A stretch of DNA of 9,963 nucleotides from CAYTES01 sp964436935 (GTDB taxonomy: Bacteria > Patescibacteriota > Gracilibacteria > UBA1369 > UBA12473): positions 1-9,963 of the forward strand of contig CAYTES010000049.1 of the NCBI GenBank assembly GCA_964436935.1, read 5' to 3'. Below, one piece after another: positions 1-5,321 of this stretch (position 1 is its first letter; each line of letters opens with the position of its first letter). A model generated the notes under the pieces. That model was not told the origin of the DNA, searched no databases, and worked only from the letters and a program-made list of their open reading frames with translations. The position numbers and the translations under genes were made by a program.

Positions 1-218
1 TAAAAATTATTTACTGCTTCTATTTTTATTTTTTAATGTCACACCTTATTCATCCTATTTTTGTCGAGTCCTTCTACTCCTGTACACAAAATTCGCACAC
101 AGAGCCGCCCCACTATCTCCGCAAAAGCCCAACACTCCCTTTTATGTCTTTCGAAATAGAGTCACTCCGCCTCATCTCACTTTAGATTTCTTTCAATTTC
201 TGGTAATAATGACTCGCT
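1..218 (+). promoter_or_regulatory. Leader region upstream of dnaJ with weak promoter at 181-209
   Basis: No gene is visible on either strand. The first 60 bases are T-rich and the rest is pyrimidine-rich on the plus strand. A -10-like TAATAA lies at 204-209, with a weak -35 (TTTAGA, 181-186) 17 bases upstream. Transcription would then begin within a few bases of the dnaJ ATG at 219, and no Shine-Dalgarno sequence precedes that ATG. I looked for the HrcA/CIRCE inverted repeat (TTAGCACTC-N9-GAGTGCTAA) that controls dnaJ in many bacteria and did not find it. The promoter call is inference from hexamer spacing. Confidence 0.35.
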
Positions 219-1343
219 ATGAATAAAGACCTTTATGAAATCCTCGGCGTTTCCAAATCTGCAACAGAAGCGGAAATCAAACAAGCTTACCGTAAACTCG
301 CCCAAAAGTATCATCCCGATTTAAACACGGGAGACGAAAAAAGCGCTGAAAAATTCAAGGAAATCAATCTCGCTTATGAGGTTCTTTCCGACCCCAAAAA
401 ACGCCAACAGTACGATCAATTTGGCTCTACCACCCCAGGGGGAGAAGGCTTTCCCGGCGGCTTTGGAGGATTTGACGCCTCTAACATGGGGGGATTCGCC
501 GATATTTTCGAAACTTTCTTTGGGGGATCGGGGCCCACGGGGGGAGGACAAACGCGCAAACGAGGCCCCATTCCGGGCAATGACATTGAAAGCATTCTAA
601 AGTTAAGCTTTGAAGAAGCCGTTTTTGGAGCCGAAAAAACACTTGAACTCAATAAAGCGGAAGTGTGTGGACATTGCGCAGGACAAGCGAACGAACCTGG
701 CACGCCCATCGTCACATGCACTGCATGCAAAGGAACGGGGCAAATAAGATCCGTTCGCCAAACACTTCTCGGCAATATCCAGACCGTACAAACCTGTTCC
801 AACTGTCATGGAGAAGGCAAAATTCCCGAGAAAAAATGCAGCCAGTGTCATGGACAGATGCGCACCCGCCAAAAGAGTACTTTGCGGGTTAAAATTCCGG
901 CAGGCATTGAAAATGGGGCCACCATACGATTGCGCGACAAAGGAGAGGCCGGAATCATGGGGGGGCACCATGGAGACCTGTACCTTCACATTCAAATTGC
1001 ACCTCATCCTCAATTTCAACGCCAAAACTACGATGTATATTCCGCGGAATCCATCCACCTCCTTCAGTCGGTCCTTGGAGATGAAATTCAAATAAAAACC
1101 GTGCACGGGCCCGTCAAATTGTCAGTCCCCGCCGGAACCCAAAGCGACCAAGTTTTTAAAATCAAAGGCCATGGAATTCCCCACATGAAAGGTCAAAATA
1201 AAGGCGATCATTATGTGAAAATTCGTATTGATATCCCAAAAAAGCTTTCGCGCAAGGAAAAAGAGCTTTATCAACAACTGGTACAGGAATCGGGATTGAC
1301 CCTAAAAGGAGAGGGGGGGCTTTTCTCCAAATTAAAGCTGTAA
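219..1343 (+). CDS. dnaJ: Chaperone protein DnaJ (Hsp40, type I)
   Basis: Cytosolic co-chaperone that delivers unfolded proteins to DnaK and stimulates its ATPase. All type I parts are present in order in 374 residues, the usual length: J domain at about 4-68 with the DnaK-contacting HPD at 32-34; Gly/Phe-rich linker at about 73-110; cysteine-rich zinc domain at 150-214; C-terminal substrate-binding domains at about 215-345. The zinc domain has four CxxC arms at C150/C153, C167/C170, C193/C196 and C207/C210. Arms 2 and 3 are canonical CxxCxGxG. Arms 1 (CGHCAGQA) and 4 (CSQCHGQM), which together form zinc site I in this family, both lack the last glycine. The ATG at 219 gives the expected N-terminus; no Shine-Dalgarno is visible. 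dnaK and grpE are not in the window, and the gene appears monocistronic, with hairpins following it. Confidence 0.97.
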   Translation: MNKDLYEILGVSKSATEAEIKQAYRKLAQKYHPDLNTGDEKSAEKFKEINLAYEVLSDPKKRQQYDQFGSTTPGGEGFPGGFGGFDASNMGGFADIFETFFGGSGPTGGGQTRKRGPIPGNDIESILKLSFEEAVFGAEKTLELNKAEVCGHCAGQANEPGTPIVTCTACKGTGQIRSVRQTLLGNIQTVQTCSNCHGEGKIPEKKCSQCHGQMRTRQKSTLRVKIPAGIENGATIRLRDKGEAGIMGGHHGDLYLHIQIAPHPQFQRQNYDVYSAESIHLLQSVLGDEIQIKTVHGPVKLSVPAGTQSDQVFKIKGHGIPHMKGQNKGDHYVKIRIDIPKKLSRKEKELYQQLVQESGLTLKGEGGLFSKLKL

Positions 1344-1442
1344 GAAAGGGGCCGGGACTGCTGCTGGAGAAGGAATACTTGCCGCCTGTTTGGGCTTTCG
1401 CTTCATTAAAAGCAAAATTTAGTTTCGAGATTCACGCGAATA

Positions 1443-1480
1443 AACACTTCGGATTTGCTCGAAGTCGTGTTCACTTTTTC
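1443..1480 (+). terminator. Probable Rho-independent terminator after dnaJ
   Basis: AACAC (1443-1447) plus TTCG (1448-1451) pair with CGAA (1460-1463) and GTGTT (1467-1471), with a 3-base bulge; ACTTCG/CGAAGT is an alternative inner pairing. The run TTTTT follows at 1475-1479. It lies about 100 bases after the dnaJ stop. The stem is imperfect, so efficiency is uncertain. Confidence 0.5.
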
Positions 1481-1487
1481 AGGTCAG

Positions 1488-1512
1488 GGAGTTGTCCCAG
1501 GACAACTCCTTT
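1488..1512 (+). terminator. Perfect 10-bp hairpin, second terminator-like element
   Basis: GGAGTTGTCC (1488-1497) and GGACAACTCC (1500-1509) are exact reverse complements separated by CA, giving a 9-bp stem with a CCAG loop in practice. Only TTT follows, so the U-tract is poor. With the hairpin just upstream it may form a tandem terminator, or it could be a protein-binding palindrome upstream of the next gene. Confidence 0.45.
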
Positions 1513-1587
1513 CAGATTAAATCATGCAAACGCCTTTTAGGGTTCGCGGTTTCTTTTTTATCTCCACTCAACGCACGCTATTCGACC

Positions 1588-1616
1588 TTGCCACTCGATA
1601 CGAATTCACTTACGAT
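1588..1616 (+). promoter_or_regulatory. Promoter for membrane protein, TTGCCA-17-TACGAT
   Basis: The -35 TTGCCA (1588-1593) and -10 TACGAT (1611-1616) are separated by exactly 17 bases. A start about 7 bases downstream coincides with the ATG at 1623, so the transcript would be leaderless. This is the main reason for choosing that ATG over the one at 1524. Not experimentally tested. Confidence 0.5.
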
Positions 1617-1622
1617 AGTACT

Positions 1623-2171
1623 ATGGATATCGTCCTCTCCTGGGATCTCGTCATCATTCTCTTCTTCACGATCATCATCGCGTACAGCTTTATTATTGGA
1701 AGGGATTCTACGATTAAAAATATCATTGCGGCCTATATTGCGCTTCTCACAGCGGATGGGCTCGGCAATTTGGCTGAACAATATTTAGGAGGAGATAATC
1801 CCATTTTGATCCTTTTAGCCGGCCCCGACGCGGACATGATGCTGATCATGGCCAAAATTATCTTTTTCATTATTGTGACCGTGATCATTGCGGTGAAAGG
1901 AGGATTTTCCGTGTCCATCCTCAATGGACAAAGCCCTTCAACCAACTTATTGATCACCTTACTCCTGGGAACATTGAACGCCGGCTTGATTGTGAGTACG
2001 TTGCTCCTGTATGTGTCCGGACTCTCCTTGATTGGATCGGATCAGATTGGAGCTCAAGCGTTGACCACCAACTCAACATTGGTTCAATTGATGGTACAAA
2101 ACTACAATTTATGGTTTTCCTTACCGGCCATTACGTTTGTGGGGCTGAGCTTCGTGGAAGGGAGTGATTGA
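1623..2171 (+). CDS. Small multi-pass membrane protein, unknown function
   Basis: A 182-residue protein dominated by hydrophobic segments, at about 5-25, 31-45 (weaker), 72-91, 107-133 and 160-177, so four to five membrane passes are likely. The short connecting loops carry GRD (26-28), GGDNP (56-60) and KGG (92-94). Size and topology recall CvpA-like small membrane proteins, but I see no diagnostic motif and do not assign the family. An in-frame ATG at 1524 would add 33 residues that do not look membrane-related and would run across the predicted promoter; I prefer 1623, where the protein starts directly with the first hydrophobic helix. It ends in TGA, the only TGA stop in the window, followed by a terminator-like hairpin. 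No signal peptidase site or catalytic motif is evident. Confidence 0.75.
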   Translation: MDIVLSWDLVIILFFTIIIAYSFIIGRDSTIKNIIAAYIALLTADGLGNLAEQYLGGDNPILILLAGPDADMMLIMAKIIFFIIVTVIIAVKGGFSVSILNGQSPSTNLLITLLLGTLNAGLIVSTLLLYVSGLSLIGSDQIGAQALTTNSTLVQLMVQNYNLWFSLPAITFVGLSFVEGSD

Positions 2172-2177
2172 ATTCGC

Positions 2178-2199
2178 AAGGGGAAGGAATTCCCCCTTT
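2178..2199 (+). terminator. Terminator-like hairpin after membrane protein
   Basis: GGGGAA (2180-2185) pairs with TTCCCC (2190-2195) around the loop GGAA. Flanking AA and TTT can extend the stem with one bulged C. It starts seven bases past the stop codon and is followed by TTTC, a short U-tract. Confidence 0.45.
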
Positions 2200-2479
2200 C
2201 GGGAACCCCCTACATTGTTTTCGCTAAAAGAATGCTCGCGAAGCTTCGTGAAATTTTTATTCGGAGCCTACGAGATCCAAACAAAATTTCTACTACGCGT
2301 GCTTCGCATCCTTTTAGCTCAGAGTTTTATAAAATACCTTCTTCTTGGCCTTCGAGTTAATAAATTTTTTACTACGTGGGGCTCAAAACATTTTGGTTCA
2401 GATTTAATAAAGTTTATCTTTTACTCGCTCACTACACTCACTTAAAGAGCCCACCTGCTCACCGTTTTTTCATTTAGGC
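2200..2479. other. Gene-free AT-rich stretch with small repeats
   Basis: I see no credible gene on either strand. The stretch holds a short hairpin-like palindrome TCGCGAAG/CTTCGTGA (2236-2251) followed by a T-rich run (2254-2258), which could be a second terminator. It also has two near-identical words, AAATTTCTACTACG (2284-2297) and AAATTTTTTACTACG (2362-2376). Base composition alternates between AT-rich and short GC-rich blocks. It may be decayed coding or repeat sequence, but nothing recognisable remains. Confidence 0.5.
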
Positions 2480-2508
2480 TTTACAGGAAAAACGACTTTG
2501 GTTTAAAG
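2480..2508 (+). promoter_or_regulatory. Promoter for tRNA-Lys
   Basis: TTTACA (2480-2485) is followed 16-17 bases later by TTTAAA/TTAAAG (2502-2508). The segment between the -10 and the tRNA contains GTCGGCGCG, a GC-rich discriminator. Such discriminators are typical of stable-RNA promoters under growth-rate or stringent control. Inference from sequence only. Confidence 0.45.
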
Positions 2509-2521
2509 TGTCGGCGCGTGG

Positions 2522-2596
2522 GGGTCAGTAGCTCAGTGGTAGAGCGGCGGCCTTTTAAGCCGACTGTCGTGAGTTCAATCCTCACCTGACCCACCA
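2522..2596 (+). tRNA. tRNA-Lys (anticodon UUU)
   Basis: The cloverleaf is complete. The acceptor GGGTCAG (2522-2528) pairs with CTGACCC (2586-2592). D stem is GCTC/GAGC (2531-2534, 2542-2545). The anticodon loop CTTTTAA (2552-2558) has anticodon TTT at 2554-2556, and the T arm is GTGAG-TTCAATC-CTCAC (2569-2585). The discriminator base is A and CCA is encoded (2594-2596). UUU reads AAA and AAG lysine codons. The first anticodon-stem pair would be G27 with A43, a mismatch; the remaining four pairs are sound. Confidence 0.97.
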
Positions 2597-2607
2597 TGAA
2601 ACACTCT

Positions 2608-2629
2608 TAGGAGGAATTGCTTCCTCTTA
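2608..2629. terminator. Symmetric hairpin between tRNA and convergent gene
   Basis: GAGGAA (2611-2616) and TTCCTC (2621-2626) pair around TTGC. TAG and TTA extend the stem to nine pairs with one G-T wobble. It lies 11 bases after the tRNA CCA end and overlaps the stop codon of the minus-strand gene, so it may end transcription from both sides. U-tracts on either strand are weak. Confidence 0.4.
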
Positions 2630-3220
2630 TTGGAGATTAACCTGACAAAATTTCTCTTTAAAAAGCTCTCGATACCGCTCGAGCTCTCCCCTTAACTGCT
2701 CAAATTCATCTTGGGGAATGGTGAGTGTTATTTTTCGCCTATTGTCTGCGTGATGGCACCGAATGTCCCATGCCGGATGTTCCTGCCGCACCTGACGCTC
2801 CCACTGTTTAAAATCCTGCGCTTCAATCCTTTGATGAAGCGCATCCAATCGAGGATCTTTCAATTGACTCAGCTCTTGCGCGGCTTGAGCCCTTCGTGCG
2901 GACTTGGCAATATATCGTCTTAAAATAGCTTCCAATCGCACTTCGTACTCCTTTTGCTCCGCCGTTAAAAGCAATATGGTCGGAAATTCGACCAATTCCC
3001 CTTCGATTTGAAACTGCCATCGTCCTTCATGGTCCACCACCATCGCGACTTTTCTTGAAAATGAAGTGAAATAGCCCGGATTAATCATTCCAACCTCTTC
3101 ATGAATGTGACGCAGCTGATCCGTTACCGTGCGCACTATTTTTTGGGCCAATACAAGGTCCTCCACTCGAGTCCCTTCCTCTGCCTTTCGCTCTTCCCCA
3201 GGAACAAAAACATCTACCAT
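2627..3220 (-). CDS. Hypothetical cytosolic protein, 197 residues
   Basis: I do not recognise this protein. It is charged and soluble-looking, with no signal peptide or membrane segment. The N-terminal part (1-45) is mostly helical in pattern. Residues 56-85 alternate as beta strands (VAMVVD, WQFQIEG, TILLL). Residues about 88-145 form a long, Arg/Glu/Gln-rich helix likely to be coiled coil. A final beta strand, KITLTIP (163-169), precedes another charged helix (171-190). The start is supported by a strong promoter whose predicted transcription start lies about 20 bases upstream of the ATG; no Shine-Dalgarno is present. It is read towards the tRNA and ends inside a shared hairpin. The gene just upstream on the same strand is also unknown, and this gene has its own promoter, so an operon is not required. 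Confidence 0.75.
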   Translation of the reverse strand: MVDVFVPGEERKAEEGTRVEDLVLAQKIVRTVTDQLRHIHEEVGMINPGYFTSFSRKVAMVVDHEGRWQFQIEGELVEFPTILLLTAEQKEYEVRLEAILRRYIAKSARRAQAAQELSQLKDPRLDALHQRIEAQDFKQWERQVRQEHPAWDIRCHHADNRRKITLTIPQDEFEQLRGELERYRELFKEKFCQVNLQ

Positions 3221-3246
3221 AGATTGATGATTAAAGTTAATGTTCG

Positions 3247-3276
3247 ATTATAATCCCGCTTTCCGGCCTTGGTCAA
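3247..3276 (-). promoter_or_regulatory. Strong promoter, TTGACC-18-TATAAT (minus strand)
   Basis: Read on the minus strand, TTGACC (3276-3271) and a perfect TATAAT (3252-3247) are 18 bases apart. Transcription would start near 3240, giving a leader of about 20 AT-rich bases before the ATG at 3220. The -35 box lies just past the stop codon of the preceding minus-strand gene. Confidence 0.65.
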
Positions 3277-3280
3277 ATTC

Positions 3281-3616
3281 CTACCTGAACCTCAATTGAT
3301 TGAAAGGGATTTGCCAATAAGGCATTCCACCATGCGGCTTAGAATGCCCAAACTGAAACCCTTCAAAGCGATCAAAAGAAATCGGCTCGCTCAATGTATT
3401 GTCTCGGTATCTCATCACCCGGAGCTCCCGAGCTCCCGGATCAAAGCTATCAATCCTTCCCCACTCCTCGCCACCCGATCCCACCATTTTAACCGATTGA
3501 AGAAATTTAGGCTCAGGCGTTTGGTGCTCCAAACCGGATTCACTGTTCTCCATATTTATTTTTGGGTCAAAACTAGTTGAGCGAATTTTTGTAAAGAATT
3601 CAAATAATTTTAACAT
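3281..3616 (-). CDS. Hypothetical protein, 111 residues
   Basis: Unrecognised small soluble protein. After a variable-looking N-terminus (1-40), residues 41-90 carry a pattern of short beta strands and turns (GEEWGRIDSFDP, RELRVMRYRD). The tail is aromatic and Gly/Pro-rich (MPYWQIPFNQLRFR). An alternative start at residue 22 (3553) would give 90 residues and cannot be excluded. I keep the upstream ATG because a -10-like TATTAT (minus strand, 3640-3635) lies at a reasonable distance, though with no good -35. It is divergent from the helix-turn-helix gene, sharing a 178-base regulatory region with it. An opposite-strand reading frame (3269-3580) has a less protein-like, basic composition and I treat it as a shadow. 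Confidence 0.6.
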   Translation of the reverse strand: MLKLFEFFTKIRSTSFDPKINMENSESGLEHQTPEPKFLQSVKMVGSGGEEWGRIDSFDPGARELRVMRYRDNTLSEPISFDRFEGFQFGHSKPHGGMPYWQIPFNQLRFR

Positions 3617-3688
3617 GAATATTACTTTTTGTCTATAATACTCATGAGCCTAACAATAAGAATTCATCCCACCCACGCCTATCCATCG

Positions 3689-3718
3689 ACTAAAATACAT
3701 TTATTGGCTTATTTTAGT
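3689..3718. repeat. 9-bp perfect inverted repeat in divergent intergenic region
   Basis: ACTAAAATA (3689-3697) and TATTTTAGT (3710-3718) are exact reverse complements with a 12-base spacer. It sits midway between two divergent genes, so it may be an operator for the minus-strand gene or a weak hairpin. It differs from the TTGACTAGTCAA-type boxes nearby. Confidence 0.45.
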
Positions 3719-3731
3719 ATTAAAATCCACC

Positions 3732-3760
3732 TTGATTAGTCAAAGATTATACGCTAATAA
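3732..3760 (+). promoter_or_regulatory. Promoter for HTH gene, TTGATT-17-TAATAA
   Basis: TTGATT (3732-3737) and TAATAA (3755-3760) are separated by 17 bases, placing the transcription start near 3767 and giving a leader of about 28 bases. A second -10-like GATAAT (3785-3790) lies directly before the ATG but has no good -35 at the right distance. Confidence 0.5.
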
Positions 3761-3793
3761 TCATATTGACTAGTCGTATTCTTGGATAATCAA
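3732..3793. promoter_or_regulatory. Three operator-like boxes, consensus TTGACTAGTCAA
   Basis: Three 12-bp words match the perfect palindrome TTGACTAGTCAA: TTGATTAGTCAA (3732-3743, 11/12), TTGACTAGTCGT (3766-3777, 10/12) and TTGGATAATCAA (3782-3793, 9/12). Box 1 covers the -35, box 2 the predicted transcription start, and box 3 ends one base before the start codon of a helix-turn-helix protein. Occupancy would block transcription, so autorepression is the simplest reading. A further inverted pair, GATTAT/ATAATC (3745-3762), lies between boxes 1 and 2. Confidence 0.5.
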
Positions 3794-3794
3794 C

Positions 3795-4406
3795 ATGACA
3801 AAAAGTCAGTACCTAAGCCTCCAAGACGCTGCTTTATTGGTGAACAAGTCAGCTCAAACCATTCGCCGCCTCATCAAAGGCAATAAAATCAGGTATCGAA
3901 AGTACAAAACGCCGCAAGGATTCACCTATCTGGTGGAAAAATCGAACCTCATTCATTATTTTGAGAGCCCCATTGAAGAGGAGGAGGATTCTGAAAACCT
4001 GGAAGAGGCCGAACTGGTCGAAGAGTTTGACCCAGGAGCTGCTCCTTTGTCGGGATATGCCAAAACTCCTCCGGAGCCGATTTCTTACACGATTCCTCAC
4101 CATTCCGCCCCCCCCGAAGTCTATGAAATGGCACGGGCAGAGGCCATGCCTGCTCACCGCGAACCGATTCCTAACGAACAACCTTCCCATCATCCCCCCA
4201 CGCATGCTTCCGTGCCCTCGAACGGACATGTTTCCGACGATTTTCCCACCGTCATCAATCAATTGGTTCAACACCATCGAGAAGATAAGAAGCGACTTTT
4301 TGAACTACTGGAAACCTTTCAGAGGCGAATTCTTATCCTTGAAGACCACATCAAACAATTGGAAGCGCCCAAAAGCCCCAAACGACGACGATTTTTCTTC
4401 TTTTAA
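3795..4406 (+). CDS. Helix-turn-helix (MerR/excisionase-like) protein with coiled coil
   Basis: A 203-residue protein in four visible parts. Residues 5-56 are a small DNA-binding helix-turn-helix of the MerR/AlpA-excisionase type: YLSLQDAALLVNKSAQTIRRLIKGNKI, then a wing with RYRKYKTPQGFTYLVEK. Residues 59-79 are strongly acidic. Residues 80-150 are a Pro/His-rich, probably disordered linker. Residues 151-190 are a heptad-patterned helix (VINQLVQHH..LFELLETFQRRILILEDHIKQLE), a probable oligomerising coiled coil. The tail (193-203) is KSPKRRR followed by four phenylalanines, a basic-aromatic end that could touch DNA or membrane. It lacks an effector domain, so it is not a typical MerR sensor. 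Upstream boxes suggest autoregulation. The architecture recalls Bacillus RacA (HTH, coiled coil, basic tail), but only by analogy. Confidence 0.8.
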   Translation: MTKSQYLSLQDAALLVNKSAQTIRRLIKGNKIRYRKYKTPQGFTYLVEKSNLIHYFESPIEEEEDSENLEEAELVEEFDPGAAPLSGYAKTPPEPISYTIPHHSAPPEVYEMARAEAMPAHREPIPNEQPSHHPPTHASVPSNGHVSDDFPTVINQLVQHHREDKKRLFELLETFQRRILILEDHIKQLEAPKSPKRRRFFFF

Positions 4407-4487
4407 GGTTGCTAGAAAATCCCACTCCAAGCGCGCACAAGATGGGTTCAAAAATCCACCTTCGATTTCTCCGTGAGCGAGAGCGGC

Positions 4488-5162
4488 CTAGCGACCCTCT
4501 AGCTGAAAAGGATTGAAATCGGTTTTATTGTCGTAAAAATCTTCATGCTCCGCTCTTTTTAACCTATTCACAATAAGATAGGTCAGGGGCGTAAATAAAA
4601 CTTCAATTCCCACTTTGAAGACATAATTTGAAATGATGATTGCCTTCAATACGTCCGCCTCAAATACTCCATAGAAAGCGATGAATACAAACAGTAGCGT
4701 ATCAATGCCCTGTCCCACTAAGGTGGATGAAATAGTTCTTAACCACAAAAACTTCCCCTTTGTCTTCAATTTGAGCTTGGCCAGAAGATAGGAGTTCGAA
4801 AATTCTCCCGCACAGTAAGCGATCAAACTGGCGATCATGATTCGGGGAGTGAGCCCCAAAATGGCGTTGTACGCTTCTTGTCCCGGCCAATCCGGAGAAG
4901 CCGGCAACTTTTGAACCACCATTATCGTGAGCATCGCCAACAAAAGGCCGCCAAATCCGATCCAAATCACGCGTCGAGACCGTGCGTACCCATACACCTC
5001 GGTCAACACATCCCCTAAAATATAACTGAGAGGAAAAAGCAACGTTCCCCCGTCTAACGTGAAGGGACCGATGGCGGCGATTTTACTGGAAGTGATGTTC
5101 GAAACAAGCAGAATAACCGCAAAAAAGGCGGTGATGAGGTCAAGGTATTTGAAGGATTTCAT
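4488..5162 (-). CDS. yhhQ: Queuosine precursor transporter (VUT family, YhhQ-like)
   Basis: Inner-membrane carrier of the VUT family (former DUF165), known in Escherichia coli to import queuosine precursors (preQ0/preQ1) for the wobble base of certain tRNAs. The 224 residues match the family length and show about six membrane segments (roughly 9-28, 40-56, 65-84, 104-125, 140-163, 172-199). Family hallmarks are visible: LVSNITSSKI (19-28), GDVLTEVYGY (50-59), the acidic/Asn motif AGEFSNSYLLAKLK (118-131) and RTISSTLVGQGIDT (142-155). The C-terminus is a charged cytosolic tail. The ATG at 5162 gives the typical short N-terminus; the bases before it are C/T-rich, not a Shine-Dalgarno. It converges with the helix-turn-helix gene, with 81 bases between and no clear terminator. 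No other queuosine gene is in the window. The family is sure; the exact substrate is inferred. Confidence 0.9.
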   Translation of the reverse strand: MKSFKYLDLITAFFAVILLVSNITSSKIAAIGPFTLDGGTLLFPLSYILGDVLTEVYGYARSRRVIWIGFGGLLLAMLTIMVVQKLPASPDWPGQEAYNAILGLTPRIMIASLIAYCAGEFSNSYLLAKLKLKTKGKFLWLRTISSTLVGQGIDTLLFVFIAFYGVFEADVLKAIIISNYVFKVGIEVLFTPLTYLIVNRLKRAEHEDFYDNKTDFNPFQLEGR

Positions 5163-5191
5163 GGGAGGACTTTAAGGATTATTCAGATGGA

Positions 5192-5220
5192 ATAGTAGCA
5201 GAGACTCATTGAACTGAGAA
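5192..5220 (-). promoter_or_regulatory. Possible promoter for queuosine transporter
   Basis: On the minus strand TACTAT (5197-5192) has TTCTCA (5220-5215) 17 bases upstream. The -10 is fair and the -35 weak (4 of 6). If correct, the leader is about 25 bases and the structured segment at 5219-5310 would lie upstream of the transcript rather than in it. Confidence 0.35.
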
Positions 5221-5310
5221 ACCTTCACCCGATTCCGAATACATAGGCCTAAAGGGAGTGGAAGGCGCTACGCGCCAAGGGTATAAGGGGCTAAGGCACG
5301 AAGGTTTTTT
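5219..5310. other. GC-rich segment that can fold as a three-way junction
   Basis: The outer 8-bp stem is AAACCTTC (5219-5226) with GAAGGTTT (5300-5307). Inside it, CACCC (5226-5230) pairs with GGGAGTG (5254-5260) with one bulge, and GGCGC-TAC-GCGCC (5264-5276) is a perfect hairpin. TTTTTT at 5305-5310 continues the outer stem on the plus strand. It sits between two minus-strand genes, 12 bases after the stop of the orphan gene. It may be that gene's 3' structure or terminator, a leader element of the transporter gene, or a small RNA or dispersed repeat. I compared it by eye with preQ1 riboswitch classes and saw no match. Pairing is inferred from sequence alone. Confidence 0.4.
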
Positions 5311-5321
5311 AGGAAAGAAAA

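Noticed and set aside
603..1106. 167-codon minus-strand frame inside dnaJ
   Set aside because: Antisense shadow of a conserved gene.
1524..1622. 33-residue N-terminal extension of the membrane protein
   Set aside because: Crosses the TTGCCA-17-TACGAT promoter and does not look like a signal or membrane segment.
2164..2445. 93-codon open frame on the plus strand after the membrane protein
   Set aside because: It begins across the stop of the membrane protein gene, runs through terminator-like hairpins, has no promoter or start signal, and its translation resembles no protein family.
3269..3580. 103-codon plus-strand frame opposite the 111-residue gene
   Set aside because: Highly basic, no start signal, and overlaps the minus-strand promoter of another gene; best explained as an antisense shadow.
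3961..4476. 171-codon frame inside and beyond the helix-turn-helix gene
   Set aside because: Frame-shifted reading of the same DNA; the other frame has a recognisable DNA-binding domain and coiled coil.
5211..5250. Fragment resembling 23S rRNA (words like GAACTGA and GAATACATAGG)
   Set aside because: The words occur in the reverse order to that in 23S rRNA and the sequence between them does not match; likely chance.
5163..5321. Known preQ1 riboswitch in front of the queuosine transporter
   Set aside because: The A-rich tail and loop patterns of preQ1 classes that I know are not present on the minus strand.
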